A stretch of 64,000 bases of DNA from Cupriavidus gilardii (GTDB taxonomy: Bacteria; Pseudomonadota; Gammaproteobacteria; Burkholderiales; Burkholderiaceae): NCBI RefSeq assembly GCF_008801915.1, contig NZ_VZOV01000008.1, forward strand, positions 62,001-126,000, read 5' to 3'. A model generated the notes under the pieces. That model saw only the letters and a list, made by a program, of their open reading frames with translations. It had not been told where the DNA came from and ran no database searches. This document shows positions 1 through 12,499 of this stretch, piece after piece (within the stretch, counting starts at the first letter, position 1; every line of letters begins with the position of its first letter). The position numbers and the translations under genes were made by a program.

Positions 1-1
1 C

Positions 2-112
2 GGCCTGCTGCGCGATCTCGGCATGGCGGCCAGCAGCAACGAGGAACTGCGCACGCAACTGCAGGCGGCCTACCGGCAGTACGGGGACCCGCCGCATATT
101 CCGGTGCGGTGA
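2..112 (+). CDS. C-terminal end of an unidentified protein (partial)
   Basis: An open frame enters from the left edge and ends at TGA 110-112, leaving 36 residues that end in GDPPHIPVR. No domain is recognisable in so short a tail. It is on the same strand as the catabolic cluster and ends about 90 bp before the thiolase start, so it may be an upstream member of the same cluster. Codon use (GC-rich third positions) fits a real gene end. Confidence 0.45.
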   Translation, partial: GLLRDLGMAASSNEELRTQLQAAYRQYGDPPHIPVR

Positions 113-118
113 CAGGCC

Positions 119-153
119 GCTCCCTGTCCGGCCTCGCAGCCGAGGCAGGGAGC
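119..153. terminator. GC-rich hairpin after the first partial gene
   Basis: GCTCCCTG (119-126) pairs with CAGGGAGC (146-153), and an inner GCCTCG/CGAGGC stem (131-136 with 141-146) encloses a CAG loop. It starts 7 bp after the stop codon. No T-tract follows, so it is a strong hairpin but only a possible terminator or 3-prime-end stabiliser. Confidence 0.4.
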
Positions 154-203
154 AAATCGAACGACAGCACGGCAGCACAGCACAGACCATCAAGGAGACC
201 ACC

Positions 204-1385
<1,182 letters not shown>

Positions 1386-1458
1386 GCCGCGCGCATCTCA
1401 CGTCGAACCCGGAATGCTGAGCCGGGAGACCCTGCACCCGACCCGACAGGAGGCTAGC

Positions 1459-2139
1459 TTGCCAACCGCACTGATACTCGGCGCCTCGCGCGGCATCGGC
1501 CTGGAGTTCGTCCGCCAGTACCGCGCCGACGGCTGGCGCGTGATCGCCACCGCCCGCAGCGACGACGGGCTGGCCGCACTGAAATCGCTGGGCGCCGAGG
1601 CGCACCGCGCCGACCTGGCCGAGGCCGATCAGGTTGCCGGCCTGGGCTGGACGCTCGACGGCGAATCGCTCGACGTGGCGGTCTACAACGCCGGCGTGAT
1701 CGGCCCGCGCACCGAGGGCGCGCAGCCGGTCTCGGCAGAGGAGTTCGACGCGGTCATGCATGCCAACGTGCTGGGCCCGATGATGGCGCTGCCGCTGGTG
1801 CTGCCGTTCGTCGAGACGGGGCGCGGCGGCAAGGGCGGCGTGCTGGCGGTGCTGTCCTCGCGCATGGGCAGCATCGGCGCGATGGAGAGCAATCGCAGCT
1901 GGCTGTATCGCGTCAGCAAGGCGGCGGTCAACGCGGCGCTCAAGTCGGTGTCGCTCGATGCGCGCCACGCGGTCTGCCTGGCGCTGCATCCGGGCTGGGT
2001 CCGTACCGACATGGGCGGCGCCGGCGCCGACCTGACGCCGCAGCAAAGCGTGTCCGGCCTGCGCCGCGTGCTGGCCGGCGCCACCGCGCAGGACAACGGC
2101 GGTTTTCGCAATTACGACGGCAGCGTGCTGCCCTGGTGA
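1459..2139 (+). CDS. short-chain dehydrogenase/reductase (SDR family)
   Basis: A 226-aa Rossmann-fold oxidoreductase. The nucleotide-binding GASRGIG lies at residues 8-14 and the catalytic Tyr-x3-Lys in LYRVSKAA. I chose TTG 1459 because AGGAGG (1448-1453) lies 5 bp upstream and the protein then begins directly with the Rossmann strand; an in-frame ATG at 1414 would add 15 residues without a good ribosome site. The substrate cannot be read from sequence. Only 7 bp separate it from the acyl-CoA dehydrogenase, so co-transcription is likely. Confidence 0.82.
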   Translation: MPTALILGASRGIGLEFVRQYRADGWRVIATARSDDGLAALKSLGAEAHRADLAEADQVAGLGWTLDGESLDVAVYNAGVIGPRTEGAQPVSAEEFDAVMHANVLGPMMALPLVLPFVETGRGGKGGVLAVLSSRMGSIGAMESNRSWLYRVSKAAVNAALKSVSLDARHAVCLALHPGWVRTDMGGAGADLTPQQSVSGLRRVLAGATAQDNGGFRNYDGSVLPW

Positions 2140-2146
2140 GGTATCG

Positions 2147-3277
2147 ATGCTGCTCAGTCCCGAACAGGAAATGATCCGCGATGCGGTCCGGCAATTCGCG
2201 CAGGAGGTCATCGCGCCGCAGGCCGCCGCGTGGGACCGCGACAAGACGTTCCCGAAGGAGGTCCACCGCGAACTCGCGGCGATGGGCACCTATGGCGTGG
2301 CGGTGCCCGAGGCCTACGGCGGCGCGGGGCTTGACTACCTGTCGCTGGCGCTGATTCTCGAGGAGATCGCCGCCGGCGACGGCGGCACCTCGACGGTGAT
2401 CAGCGTCAACAACTGCCCCGTCTGCAGCATGCTGATGGCATTCGCCGACGAGGCGCAGAAGCAGCAGTGGCTGGTGCCGCTGGCCAAAGGCGAGATGCTC
2501 GGTGCGTTCTGCCTGACCGAGCCGCATGTCGGCTCGGACGCCGCGGCGCTGCGCACCACCGCGACGCGCGATGGCGATCACTACGTGCTCAACGGCGTCA
2601 AGCAGTTCATCACCAGCGGCAAGCACGCCGACGTGGCCATCGTGATGGCGGTCACCGACAAGGCCGCCGGCAAGCGCGGCATCAGCGCCTTCCTGGTGCC
2701 GACCGATACGCCGGGCTATGTCGTCGCGCGGCTGGAAGACAAGCTCGGCCAGCATTCGTCGGACACCGCGCAGATCGTGTTCGAGGATTGCCGCGTGCCG
2801 GCCGCCAATCTGCTGGGCGAAGAGGGCGCGGGCTACAGGATGGCGCTGTCCGGGCTGGAGGGCGGACGCATCGGCATCGCCGCGCAAAGCGTCGGCATGG
2901 CGCGCGCGGCGTTCGAGGCGGCGCTGGCCTATTCAAAGGAACGTGAGAGCTTCGGCCAGCCGCTGTTCGCGCATCAGGCGGTGCAGTTCCGGCTGGCCGA
3001 GATGGCCACGCGCATCGAGGTCGCGCGCCAGATGATCTGGCATGCCGCCGCGCTGAAGGACGCCGGCCGGCCGTGCCTGAAGGAAGCCGCGATGGCCAAG
3101 CTCAATGCCAGCGAGATGGCCGAGGCGGTCTGTTCGGATGCGATCCAGGTGTTCGGCGGCTATGGCTATGTCAGCGACTTCCCGGTCGAGCGGATCTACC
3201 GCGATGTGCGGGTCTGCCAGATCTACGAGGGCACCAGCGACATCCAGAAGATGCTGATCGCCCGGGCGCTGGCGTGA
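2147..3277 (+). CDS. acyl-CoA dehydrogenase, short/branched-chain type
   Basis: A 376-aa FAD flavoprotein with the ACAD signatures FCLTEPHVGSDA (substrate/FAD loop) and QVFGGYGY near the C-terminus. The catalytic base is visible as Glu361 in IYEGTSDIQ. True isovaleryl-CoA dehydrogenases carry their base in another helix and normally have Ala or Gly at this site, so this is better called a short-chain or 2-methyl-branched acyl-CoA dehydrogenase than liuA. It would pass electrons to ETF. It follows the SDR gene by 7 bp, inside a leucine/acyl-CoA catabolic cluster. Confidence 0.88.
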   Translation: MLLSPEQEMIRDAVRQFAQEVIAPQAAAWDRDKTFPKEVHRELAAMGTYGVAVPEAYGGAGLDYLSLALILEEIAAGDGGTSTVISVNNCPVCSMLMAFADEAQKQQWLVPLAKGEMLGAFCLTEPHVGSDAAALRTTATRDGDHYVLNGVKQFITSGKHADVAIVMAVTDKAAGKRGISAFLVPTDTPGYVVARLEDKLGQHSSDTAQIVFEDCRVPAANLLGEEGAGYRMALSGLEGGRIGIAAQSVGMARAAFEAALAYSKERESFGQPLFAHQAVQFRLAEMATRIEVARQMIWHAAALKDAGRPCLKEAAMAKLNASEMAEAVCSDAIQVFGGYGYVSDFPVERIYRDVRVCQIYEGTSDIQKMLIARALA

Positions 3278-3355
3278 GCCGCGCCGACGCGAGCAGTTTG
3301 CCGCCCTTGCCGTTCCTGCCGTTCCGTTCGCCGTTTCCCTTGCCGAGGACCTGAC

Positions 3356-4015
3356 ATGACCGCCGCCCCGATCGACTTCTATTTCGATTTCTCGTCGCCC
3401 TACGGCTACTTCGCCAGCACGCGCATCGACGACCTCGCGCGCCAGTACGGCCGCAGCGTGGCCTGGCATCCGATCCTGCTCGGCGTGGTGTTCAAGACCA
3501 CAGGCATGGCGCCGCTGCCGCAGATTCCGCTCAAGGGCGACTACAGCTGGCGCGATTTCGAGCGCACCGCGCGCCACCACGGCATTGCCTACCGCCGGCC
3601 GTCGAACTTTCCGCTGCCGACCACGCAAGCCGCGCGCGCGATGCTGTGGCTGCAGAACCATCATGCCGCCGACGTGGCGGTGCGCTTCGCCAAGGCGGTG
3701 TATCGCGCCTACTTCGTCGACGACATCAACATCGCCGAGCCCACCGAGCTGGTGAAGATCGCCGCGGCGCTGGAGATCGACGCGACCGCGATGGACGCCG
3801 GCGCCAGCAGTCAGCCGATCAAGGACCAGCTGAAGGCCGAGATGGAAGTGGCGATGGCCAAGGGCGTGTTCGGCTCGCCCTTCGTCATCGTCGATGGCGA
3901 ACCGTACTGGGGCTTCGACCGCTTCGACCAGATCGAGGCCCTGCTCAAGAGCGGCACGCCCACCGAGTTGCGGGCCGTGCCGACCCCCGATTTCAAGGAA
4001 AAGAAACCCGCATGA
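3356..4015 (+). CDS. 2-hydroxychromene-2-carboxylate isomerase family protein (DsbA/GST-kappa fold)
   Basis: The 219-aa sequence begins with [13 protein letters not shown], the family's thioredoxin-fold active-site strand in which a Ser replaces the redox Cys of DsbA. It ends with [12 protein letters not shown] and [12 protein letters not shown], the typical C-terminal half. Members are glutathione-dependent isomerases such as NahD or uncharacterised GST-kappa-like proteins. The substrate here is unknown; the location suggests a role alongside acyl-CoA or aromatic catabolism. The stop overlaps the next gene's ATG (ATGA). Confidence 0.8.
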   Translation: MTAAPIDFYFDFSSPYGYFASTRIDDLARQYGRSVAWHPILLGVVFKTTGMAPLPQIPLKGDYSWRDFERTARHHGIAYRRPSNFPLPTTQAARAMLWLQNHHAADVAVRFAKAVYRAYFVDDINIAEPTELVKIAAALEIDATAMDAGASSQPIKDQLKAEMEVAMAKGVFGSPFVIVDGEPYWGFDRFDQIEALLKSGTPTELRAVPTPDFKEKKPA

Positions 4016-4707
4016 CCCTCAGTGCTTCCCCCTCCCGCCGCTTCGACTGCGTGATCTTCGATTGCGACGGCGTGCTGGTCGACAGCGAACCGATCGTCAA
4101 CCGCGTGCTGAACCAGATGCTGAACGAACTGGGCATCGCGATCTCGCTGGAGGACTCCACCGCGCTGTTCCTCGGCCGCGCCGTGCGCGAGGAGCTCGAC
4201 ACCATCGAGCGGATGCGCGGCGCGCCGCTGCCGGAGAACTGGCTGTCGCACTGGCTGGCCCGGCGCAACGAAGTGCTGGAGGCAGAGGTCGAGGCCGTGC
4301 CGCACGTGCGCGACGCGATCGCCGCGATCGCCGCGTCCGGCATGCCGCTGTGCGTGGCCTCGGGCGCCGACCGCGTCAAGGTCAAGCTGCAACTGAAGCG
4401 CACCGGCCTGCTGGAGCTGTTCCAGCACGACGCCGACGGCCAGCCGCGCGAGCACGTGTTCTCGGCCACCGAGGTCGAGCGCAGCAAGCCCGCGCCCGAC
4501 GTCTATCTGCTGGCGGCGCGCACGATGGGCGTGGAGCCGTCGCGCTGCGCGGTGGTGGAGGACAGCCCGGCCGGCATCACCGCCGGCGTGGCGGCCGGCA
4601 TGACGGTGTTCGGTTATGCCGCGCGCAACGATGCCGCGATGCTGCGCGAGGCCGGTGCCCAGACCATCTTCACCGATATGCGGCAACTGCCGGAGCTGGT
4701 GGCATGA
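4012..4707 (+). CDS. HAD-superfamily hydrolase, subfamily IA (beta-phosphoglucomutase/phosphoglycolate phosphatase-like)
   Basis: A 231-aa protein with all HAD motifs: [10 protein letters not shown] (nucleophile and acid Asp), VASGAD (motif II region), SKPAPDVYL (motif III Lys) and VEDSPAG (motif IV). The substrate is unassigned. The ATG overlaps the previous stop by four bases, and its own stop overlaps the next start in the same way, so three genes in a row are translationally coupled. Confidence 0.85.
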   Translation: MTLSASPSRRFDCVIFDCDGVLVDSEPIVNRVLNQMLNELGIAISLEDSTALFLGRAVREELDTIERMRGAPLPENWLSHWLARRNEVLEAEVEAVPHVRDAIAAIAASGMPLCVASGADRVKVKLQLKRTGLLELFQHDADGQPREHVFSATEVERSKPAPDVYLLAARTMGVEPSRCAVVEDSPAGITAGVAAGMTVFGYAARNDAAMLREAGAQTIFTDMRQLPELVA

Positions 4708-5162
4708 AGCGGGCGGCGGCGCCTTCGCGCGACGGCGCGTGTCCCTGCGGCGGCGCCAGCTACGCCGGCTGCTGCGGGCGCTTCCATCGCGGCGAGGCGC
4801 TGCCGGACACCGCCGAGCAGCTGATGCGCTCGCGCTACAGCGCCTACGTGCTGAACGACGCGCAGTGGCTGCGCCAGAGCTGGCACCCGTCGACCTGCCC
4901 GGCGACGCTGGAGCAGGATATGGCGAAGGAAGCGGCGCAGGACCATCGTGGCCCGCGCACCCAGTGGCTGGGCCTGACCATCATCGAGCATGTGCCGCGG
5001 GACGACACGCACGCCGAGGTCGAATTCGTCGCGCGCTACAAGGTCGGCGGGCGGGCGTCGCGGCTGCATGAACGCAGCCGCTTCGTGCGCGAGCCGCGTG
5101 CTCCGGGACAAGCACCGCGCTGGCTGTACCTCGATGGGGACATCCGCGGCGAAGCACGATGA
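4704..5162 (+). CDS. YchJ-family protein with SEC-C zinc motif
   Basis: This 152-aa protein starts with a SEC-C-like cluster ([16 protein letters not shown]) and continues with the NTF2-like YchJ core ([17 protein letters not shown]). YchJ proteins are widespread and functionally uncharacterised; the cysteines probably bind zinc. The start overlaps the upstream HAD stop by four bases (ATGA). Confidence 0.85.
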   Translation: MKRAAAPSRDGACPCGGASYAGCCGRFHRGEALPDTAEQLMRSRYSAYVLNDAQWLRQSWHPSTCPATLEQDMAKEAAQDHRGPRTQWLGLTIIEHVPRDDTHAEVEFVARYKVGGRASRLHERSRFVREPRAPGQAPRWLYLDGDIRGEAR

Positions 5163-5203
5163 ACCACGCCGCCGCCGCACGCTGAATTTCCGCACCGCGA
5201 ACC

Positions 5204-5261
5204 GACGCATCCACGCATCCACGCATCCGAACGCATCCGAACGCATCCATCGCAACGCATC
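5204..5261. repeat. short tandem repeats of ACGCATCC / GAACGCATCC
   Basis: The gap between ychJ-like and liuB contains about six copies of the ACGCATCC core, three at 8-bp spacing and then at 10-13-bp spacing. It lies just upstream of the ribosome site of liuB. It looks like replication-slippage sequence; no regulatory role is evident. Confidence 0.7.
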
Positions 5262-5286
5262 ACAAGATCAGGAAGAGACAGACCCG

Positions 5287-6894
5287 ATGCCCACGCTCGA
5301 ATCCAAACTCAATGCCCGTTCCGAGGCCTTCAAGGCCAATGCCGAGGCGATGCAGGCCCTGGTCGCCGACCTGAAGGCGAAGATCGCCCAGGTCGCGCAG
5401 GGCGGTGGCGAAGACGCGCGCAACAAGCATCTGTCGCGCGGCAAGATGCTGCCGCGCGAGCGCGTGCAGCAGCTGCTCGATCCGGGCACGCCGTTCCTGG
5501 AGCTGTCGCAGCTGGCGGCGTACGACATGTACGACAATGCCGCGCCCGGCGCCGGCATCATCACCGGCATCGGCCGCGTGGCCGGGCAGGAATGCGTGAT
5601 CGTGTGCAACGACGCCACGGTCAAGGGCGGCACCTACTACCCGATGACCGTCAAGAAGCATCTGCGCGCGCAGGAGATCGCCGAGCAGAACCATCTGCCC
5701 TGCATCTACCTGGTCGATTCGGGTGGCGCCAACCTGCCGAACCAGGACGACGTGTTCCCCGACCGCGATCACTTCGGGCGCATCTTCTACAACCAGGCCA
5801 ACCTGTCGAAGATGGGCATTCCGCAGATCGCGGTGGTGATGGGCTCGTGCACCGCGGGCGGCGCCTATGTGCCGGCGATGAGCGACGAGTCGATCATCGT
5901 CAAGAACCAGGGCACGATCTTTCTGGGCGGCCCGCCGCTGGTCAAGGCGGCCACCGGCGAGGAGGTCAGCGCCGAGGACCTGGGCGGCGCCGACGTGCAC
6001 ACGCGGCTGTCTGGCGTGGCGGACTACTTCGCACAGAACGACGCGCATGCGCTGGGCCTGGCGCGCAATATCGTGCAGCATCTGAACCGCCGCAAGCCGG
6101 ACCAGATCCGGCTGCATGCGCCGGTCGAGCCGCGCTATCCGGCCGAGGAGCTGTACGGCGTGATCCCGACCGATACGCGCAAGCCCTACGACGTGCGCGA
6201 GGTGATCGCCCGCATCGTCGACGACTCGGACTTCGACGAGTTCAAGGCGCGCTACGGCACCACGCTGGTGTGCGGCTTCGCGCGGATCTGGGGCTACCCC
6301 GTCGGCATCGTCGCCAACAACGGCATCCTGTTCTCGGAATCGGCGCTCAAGGGCGCGCACTTCATCGAGCTGTGCTGCCAGCGCAAGATCCCGCTGGTGT
6401 TCCTGCAGAACATCACCGGCTTCATGGTGGGCCGCAAGTACGAGAACGAGGGCATCGCGCGCAACGGCGCCAAGATGGTAACCGCGGTGGCGACCGCCCA
6501 GGTGCCGAAGTTCACGGTGATCATCGGCGGCTCGTTCGGCGCCGGCAACTACGGCATGTGCGGCCGCGCCTATTCGCCGCGCTTCCTGTGGATGTGGCCG
6601 AACGCGCGGATCTCGGTGATGGGCGGCGAGCAGGCGGCCAGCGTGCTGGCCACGGTGCGGCGCGACGGCATCGAGGCTCGCGGCGGCAGCTGGAGCGCCG
6701 ACGAGGAGGAGGCCTTCAAGCGGCCGATCCGCGAGCAGTACGAACATCAGGGCCATCCGTACTACGCCAGCGCACGGCTGTGGGACGACGGCGTGATCGA
6801 TCCCGCGCAGACCCGCACGGTGCTCGGCCTTGGGCTGTCGGCGAGCCTGAACGCCCCGATCGACGAGATGAAGTTCGGCGTCTTCCGGATGTAA
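5287..6894 (+). CDS. liuB: methylcrotonyl-CoA carboxylase, carboxyltransferase (beta) subunit
   Basis: The 535-aa length is the family norm. Motifs include [10 protein letters not shown] near the N-terminus, the oxyanion-hole glycine loops [17 protein letters not shown] and [16 protein letters not shown], and the [12 protein letters not shown] linker. It transfers carboxyl from biotin to 3-methylcrotonyl-CoA in leucine breakdown. Its biotin-carrying partner is encoded at 13669-15693. The start is ATG 5287, preceded by AGGAAGAGA. Substrate specificity (methylcrotonyl rather than propionyl or geranyl) is inferred from the hydratase and lyase genes nearby. Confidence 0.93.
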   Translation: MPTLESKLNARSEAFKANAEAMQALVADLKAKIAQVAQGGGEDARNKHLSRGKMLPRERVQQLLDPGTPFLELSQLAAYDMYDNAAPGAGIITGIGRVAGQECVIVCNDATVKGGTYYPMTVKKHLRAQEIAEQNHLPCIYLVDSGGANLPNQDDVFPDRDHFGRIFYNQANLSKMGIPQIAVVMGSCTAGGAYVPAMSDESIIVKNQGTIFLGGPPLVKAATGEEVSAEDLGGADVHTRLSGVADYFAQNDAHALGLARNIVQHLNRRKPDQIRLHAPVEPRYPAEELYGVIPTDTRKPYDVREVIARIVDDSDFDEFKARYGTTLVCGFARIWGYPVGIVANNGILFSESALKGAHFIELCCQRKIPLVFLQNITGFMVGRKYENEGIARNGAKMVTAVATAQVPKFTVIIGGSFGAGNYGMCGRAYSPRFLWMWPNARISVMGGEQAASVLATVRRDGIEARGGSWSADEEEAFKRPIREQYEHQGHPYYASARLWDDGVIDPAQTRTVLGLGLSASLNAPIDEMKFGVFRM

Positions 6895-6897
6895 GCG

Positions 6898-7896
6898 ATG
6901 CTGCGTCGTTGCCGTGCGCGCGGTGCCCCTGATGTCGTGCAGTTCGTGCAGTTCGTGCCGTTCGTCCGGCTGGCGCTGTGCCTGCTGGCCTGGAGCGCGC
7001 TGCCCGCATTGCCGGCCGGCGCCGCGCCGCTCGAAGAGACCTGGTCGGTGCCGGTCACGGTGACCGACGCGCACGGCCGGCAGGTCGCGCAGCGCATCGT
7101 CGTCTCGGCGTTTCGCGAGCCGGGCCATCAGCGCTATCCGCTGCTGGTGCTCAATCATGGCCGCGCGCCCGATCCCTATGCGCGCGCCCGGCTCGGGCGC
7201 GTGCGGCTGGCCGAGCAGGCCGCATATTTCGCCTCGCTGGGATTCCAGGTGCTGGTGCCCACGCGGATCGGCTATGGCGCCAGCGGCGGCGACGACATCG
7301 AGAACACCGGCAGCTGCACGCGCAAGAACTATCGGCCCGGCTTCGAGGTGGCCGCGCAGCAGGTGCTGCAGGTCATCGAGATGGCGCGCTCGCGCCCGGA
7401 GATCGACGTGTCGCGCGTCGTGCTGGTCGGCCAGTCGTTCGGCGGCGCCGCGGTGATCGCGCTGGCGGCGAAGAACCCCCCGGGCGTCCGGCTGGTGCTG
7501 AACTTCGCTGGCGGCGGCGGCGGCGATCCGCGGCTGCATCCGGGCGAGCCCTGCGCGCCCGAGCAGCAGGCCGCGCTGTTCGCCGAATACGGCCGCAGCG
7601 CGCGCGTGCCGACGCACTGGATCTACACGACCAACGACCGCTACATGGGACCGTATCCGGCGCAATGGTTCGAGTCCTTCCGTAGCGCTGGCGGCGTGGG
7701 CAAGTACCACGCGCTGCCCGCTTTCGGGCAGGACGGCCACCAGCTGTTCGCGCGGGGCCTGACGCGCTGGAGGCCGCTGGCCGAGCAGGCGCTGCGCGAT
7801 GCCGGCTTCGAGCCGCGGCCATTGAACCGGCCAGGGTCGGCGATGGGCGCCAGCGGCAGCCAGGCGAAGGCGGCCGTGCCGGCCAGGGCCCGTTGA
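6898..7896 (+). CDS. exported alpha/beta hydrolase (dienelactone-hydrolase-like)
   Basis: A 332-aa protein with an N-terminal signal-like segment (LALCLLAWSALPALPAGAAP, cleavage near residue 43). The catalytic triad candidates are Ser in GQSFGG, Asp in TTNDRY and His in GQDGHQLF. It starts 3 bp after liuB but has no obvious place in leucine breakdown. The N-terminus includes a DNA-level tandem duplication (CGTGCAGTT three times, 6936-6962) encoding VQFVQFVPF, which could mean that the true start is a later codon. Confidence 0.75.
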   Translation: MLRRCRARGAPDVVQFVQFVPFVRLALCLLAWSALPALPAGAAPLEETWSVPVTVTDAHGRQVAQRIVVSAFREPGHQRYPLLVLNHGRAPDPYARARLGRVRLAEQAAYFASLGFQVLVPTRIGYGASGGDDIENTGSCTRKNYRPGFEVAAQQVLQVIEMARSRPEIDVSRVVLVGQSFGGAAVIALAAKNPPGVRLVLNFAGGGGGDPRLHPGEPCAPEQQAALFAEYGRSARVPTHWIYTTNDRYMGPYPAQWFESFRSAGGVGKYHALPAFGQDGHQLFARGLTRWRPLAEQALRDAGFEPRPLNRPGSAMGASGSQAKAAVPARAR

Positions 7897-7917
7897 ACCG
7901 GCGCGCCCAGCCGGCCC

Positions 7918-7955
7918 ATTGAATCGACGCATTGAATCGACGCATTGAATAGACC
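7918..7955. repeat. 13-bp tandem repeat ATTGAATCGACGC
   Basis: Units begin at 7918, 7931 and 7944; the third is partial and diverges to ATTGAATAGAC. It lies in the gap before liuC, immediately after the hydrolase stop codon. It has the slippage-type pattern seen at several other gene boundaries in this window. Confidence 0.75.
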
Positions 7956-7980
7956 TGGACAGAACTGAAAGGAGACAGCG

Positions 7981-8781
7981 ATGGAAACCGCGATGGAATT
8001 CACCACGTTGACCGTGAGCGTCGAGCGCCATGTCGCCACGGTGACGCTGAACCGCCCCGATGTGCGCAACGCCTTCAACGAGACCGTGATCGCCGAACTG
8101 AGCGGCGCCTTCCGCGCGCTCGGCGATACGCCGGAGGTGCGCGCCATCGTGCTGGCCGGGCAGGGTCCCGCGTTCTGCGCCGGCGCCGACCTGAACTGGA
8201 TGAAGAAGATGGCCGGCTACTCGCACGACGAGAACCGTGCCGACGCGCTGCAGCTCGCGCAGATGCTGCATACGATCTGGGCCTGTCCCAAGCCGGTGAT
8301 CGCGCGCATCCACGGCGATACCTATGCCGGGGGTGTCGGCCTGGTGGCCGCCTGCGATATCGCGGTCGCGGCCGACCACGCGCACTTCTGCCTGTCCGAG
8401 GCGCGCCTGGGGCTGCTGCCGGCGACGATCAGCCCGTACGTGATCCGCGCGATGGGCGAGCAGGCGGCGCGCCGCTACTTCATCACCGCCGAGCGCTTCG
8501 ATGCGGCCGAGGCGCTGCGGCTCGGCTTCGTGCATGCGGTGGTGCCGGCCGACGCGCTCGACGCCAAGGTTGCCGAGCTGACCGCCGCGTTGGTCGCCAA
8601 CAGCCCGAACGCGGTGCGCGAAAGCAAGCGGCTGGTGCAGGACATCGCCGGCCAGTCCATCGACGACGACCTGCTGGCCGATACCGCCGAGCGCATCGCA
8701 GCCATCCGCGCCTCCGACGAGGGCCGCGAGGGCGTGCGCTCCTTCCTCGAGAAGCGCAGCCCGTCGTGGCGGCCGGCCTGA
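7981..8781 (+). CDS. liuC: methylglutaconyl-CoA hydratase (enoyl-CoA hydratase family)
   Basis: A 266-aa crotonase with the oxyanion and substrate loop FCAGADLNWMKKMAGYS; the NWMKKM block is characteristic of methylglutaconyl-CoA hydratases. Further family blocks are YAGGVGLVAACDIAVA and ARLGLLPATISPYV. It hydrates 3-methylglutaconyl-CoA to HMG-CoA, between MCC and HMG-CoA lyase. AAAGGAG precedes the ATG; a second in-frame ATG 12 bp later is possible. Confidence 0.9.
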   Translation: METAMEFTTLTVSVERHVATVTLNRPDVRNAFNETVIAELSGAFRALGDTPEVRAIVLAGQGPAFCAGADLNWMKKMAGYSHDENRADALQLAQMLHTIWACPKPVIARIHGDTYAGGVGLVAACDIAVAADHAHFCLSEARLGLLPATISPYVIRAMGEQAARRYFITAERFDAAEALRLGFVHAVVPADALDAKVAELTAALVANSPNAVRESKRLVQDIAGQSIDDDLLADTAERIAAIRASDEGREGVRSFLEKRSPSWRPA

Positions 8782-9063
8782 TGCTGGCGGTGGCGCCGAT
8801 GGCGTCGATGGTGTCGGCGACATCCGCGGGCTCGCCGGCGACGATGTGCGCAGATGCGCGCGCAGTTCCGCGGGATTGCGGTTTCGTCGCCGATCTGGCC
8901 GGAATCTGACGTCAACACACCCATAACGCGCAACGCCACGGCCGTTTGCCAAGCCCGCAAGGACCTTCCTACCATGCGTTCTCCCAATCCAGCCGCGTTC
9001 GCCGCACCGTCCGGGCCTGCCCGGGCCGGCGCGCGTACGGCTGGCCAACCATGGAGGACTCCC

Positions 9064-10492
9064 TTGCATACCCAGTCCTTGCACACCGCCCCCACCGATC
9101 CGCCCGCCGCGCCGGCGCGGCAGCACGGCGACGGGCTCGCCGCGCGCAGCCTGCGTGCGGTATGGCATCCCTGCACGCGCCTGCGTCCGGGCGGCGACCG
9201 GCCGCCGCTGGCCGTGGTCCGCGGCGAAGGGCCCTGGCTCTACGACGACGAAGGCCGGCGCCTGTTCGACGCCACCAGCTCGTGGTGGGTCAATCTGTTC
9301 GGCCACGCGAATCCCGCGATCAATGCCGCGCTGAAGGACCAGCTCGACACGCTCGAACACGTGATGCTGGCCGGCTGCACGCACGCCCCGGCGGTGGAGC
9401 TGGCGGAACGGCTGTCGGCGCTGACCGGCGGCGCGCTCGGCCATGCGTTCTACGCATCGGACGGCGCCTCGGCCGTCGAGATCGCGCTGAAGATGAGCTT
9501 CCACTACTGGCGCAACAGCGGACTGCCCGGCAAGCGCGAATTCGTCTGCCTGCGCCACGGCTACCACGGCGAGACGGTCGGCGCGCTGACCGTCACCGAT
9601 GTCGCGGTGTTCCGCGATGCCTACGATCCGCTGCTGATGCGCGCCCACGTGGCGATGTCTCCGGACGCGCGCCAGGCCGCGCCCGGCGAATCGCCGCGCG
9701 AGGTCGCGCAGCGCGCGCTCGACGAGCTCGAAGCGCTGTTGCAGCAGCGCGCCGCCAGCATCGCGGCGCTGATCGTCGAGCCGCTGGTGCAGTGCGCGGC
9801 CGGCATGGCGATGCATGACCCGGCCTATCTGGACGGCGTGCGCGCGCTGTGCGACCGCTATCGCGTCCATCTGATCGCCGACGAGATCGCGGTGGGCTGC
9901 GGGCGCACCGGCACCTTCTTCGCATGGGAGCAGTCGCGTGGCGGGGCCGCGCTCGGCGCGCAGCAGTGGCCCGATTTCCTGTGCCTGTCCAAGGGCATCA
10001 GCGGCGGCTATCTGCCGCTGTCGCTGGTGCTGACGCGCGGCGCAATCCAGCAGGCCTTTGTCGCCGACGAGCTGTCGCGCAGCTTCCTGCATTCGCACTC
10101 GTACACCGGCAATCCGCTGGCCTGCCGCGCCGCGGTGGCCACGCTGGACCTGTTCGCCCAGCACGACGTGCTGGCGATGAACCGGCAGCGCGCGCAGTGG
10201 CTGGCCGAGGGGCTGGCCGGCCTGGCCGCCGATGCGCGGTTGCGCCACGTGCGCCAGCGCGGCCTGATCTGGGCTGCCGATCTGCACGAACCGTTCGCCT
10301 CCGAGACCTTCGCCGCCGACTTCCATCGGGCCGCGCTGGAGCACGGCGTGCTGATCCGGCCGATCGGCAACACGCTGTACGTGATGCCGCCGTACGTCTT
10401 CGACGCGCCGCTGGCCAACTGGCTCGGCGAGCGCCTGCTGGCCGCGCTCGACAGCGTGGTCGCGCCGGTCGGAGCGGCCAGGGAGGCGCGCC

Positions 10493-10503
<11 letters not shown>
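9064..10503 (+). CDS. bioA: adenosylmethionine-8-amino-7-oxononanoate aminotransferase
   Basis: A class-III PLP aminotransferase. It has VWHPCTRL and [13 protein letters not shown] at the N-terminus, [17 protein letters not shown] for the PLP phosphate/Asp region, and the PLP lysine in [14 protein letters not shown]. It makes DAPA in biotin synthesis, using SAM as amino donor. I chose TTG 9064 because GGAGG lies 6 bp upstream (9053-9057), giving 479 aa; ATG 8974 would add 30 low-complexity residues. It overlaps bioF by 11 bp and is first of four consecutive bio genes. Confidence 0.9.
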
Positions 10504-11733
<1,230 letters not shown>

Positions 11734-11737
<4 letters not shown>

Positions 11738-12480
11738 GCCGACTTCCCGCCTTTGCCTGTTTCGTCACCGGTACCGATACCGGGGTCGGCAAGACTCACG
11801 CCAGCGCGGCGCTGCTGCATGCGCTTGCCGCGGGGGGCCGCACGACGGTCGGCATGAAGCCCGTCGCGAGCGGGTGCGAGCTGCGCGACGGCCAGTGGCA
11901 CAACGACGATGTCGCGCAATTGCGCGCGGCCAGCAGCGTCGACGTGCCGCTGGCGCAGACCTGCCCGTGGCTGCTGCGCACGCCGTGCTCGCCGCATCTC
12001 GCCGCGCAGGCCGATGGCGTCCGCATCGACGCCGAGCCGATCCTGTCGGCGTTTGCCGCGCTGCGCGCGCAGGCCGACGCGGTCGTGGTCGAAGGCGTCG
12101 GCGGCTTTCGCGTGCCGCTGGCCACCGGACCCGACGGCTGGGATACCGCCGACCTCGCGGTCCTGCTGGGCCTGCCGGTGATCCTGGTGGTCGGCATCCG
12201 GCTGGGGTGCCTGAGCCATGCGTTGCTGACCGCCGAGGCGGTACGCGCGCGCGGACTGCGCCTGGCCGGCTGGATCGCCAACCGGATCGATCCGGACATG
12301 CTGCTCGCCGACGACAACATCGCCACGCTGCGGGACGCGTTCGACGCGATCGGCACGCCGTGGCTCGGCACGCTGCCCTGGCAGGTGCCTGCCGACCAGG
12401 CCGCGCGTTGCCTCGATCTGGCCGCGCTGCTCGACCCCACCCGACATCCCGGCGACGCGCCCTGCGAGCGCGCCGCCTGA
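11734..12480 (+). CDS. bioD: dethiobiotin synthetase
   Basis: The 248-aa protein begins with the P-loop GTDTGVGKT, followed by the MKPVASGC lysine region and [12 protein letters not shown]. It closes the ureido ring of dethiobiotin with ATP and CO2. Preceded by AAGGAGG with optimal spacing and overlapping the bioF stop (ATGA), so it is translationally coupled. Confidence 0.93.
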
Positions 12481-12499
12481 CAACAGAATTCGACCCGAC

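Noticed and set aside
8781..8909. A 42-codon frame overlapping the liuC stop (TGATG)
   Set aside because: The peptide is low-complexity Ala/Ser/Asp with no ribosome site apart from the overlap and no recognised family. The gap is more likely the bioA promoter region.
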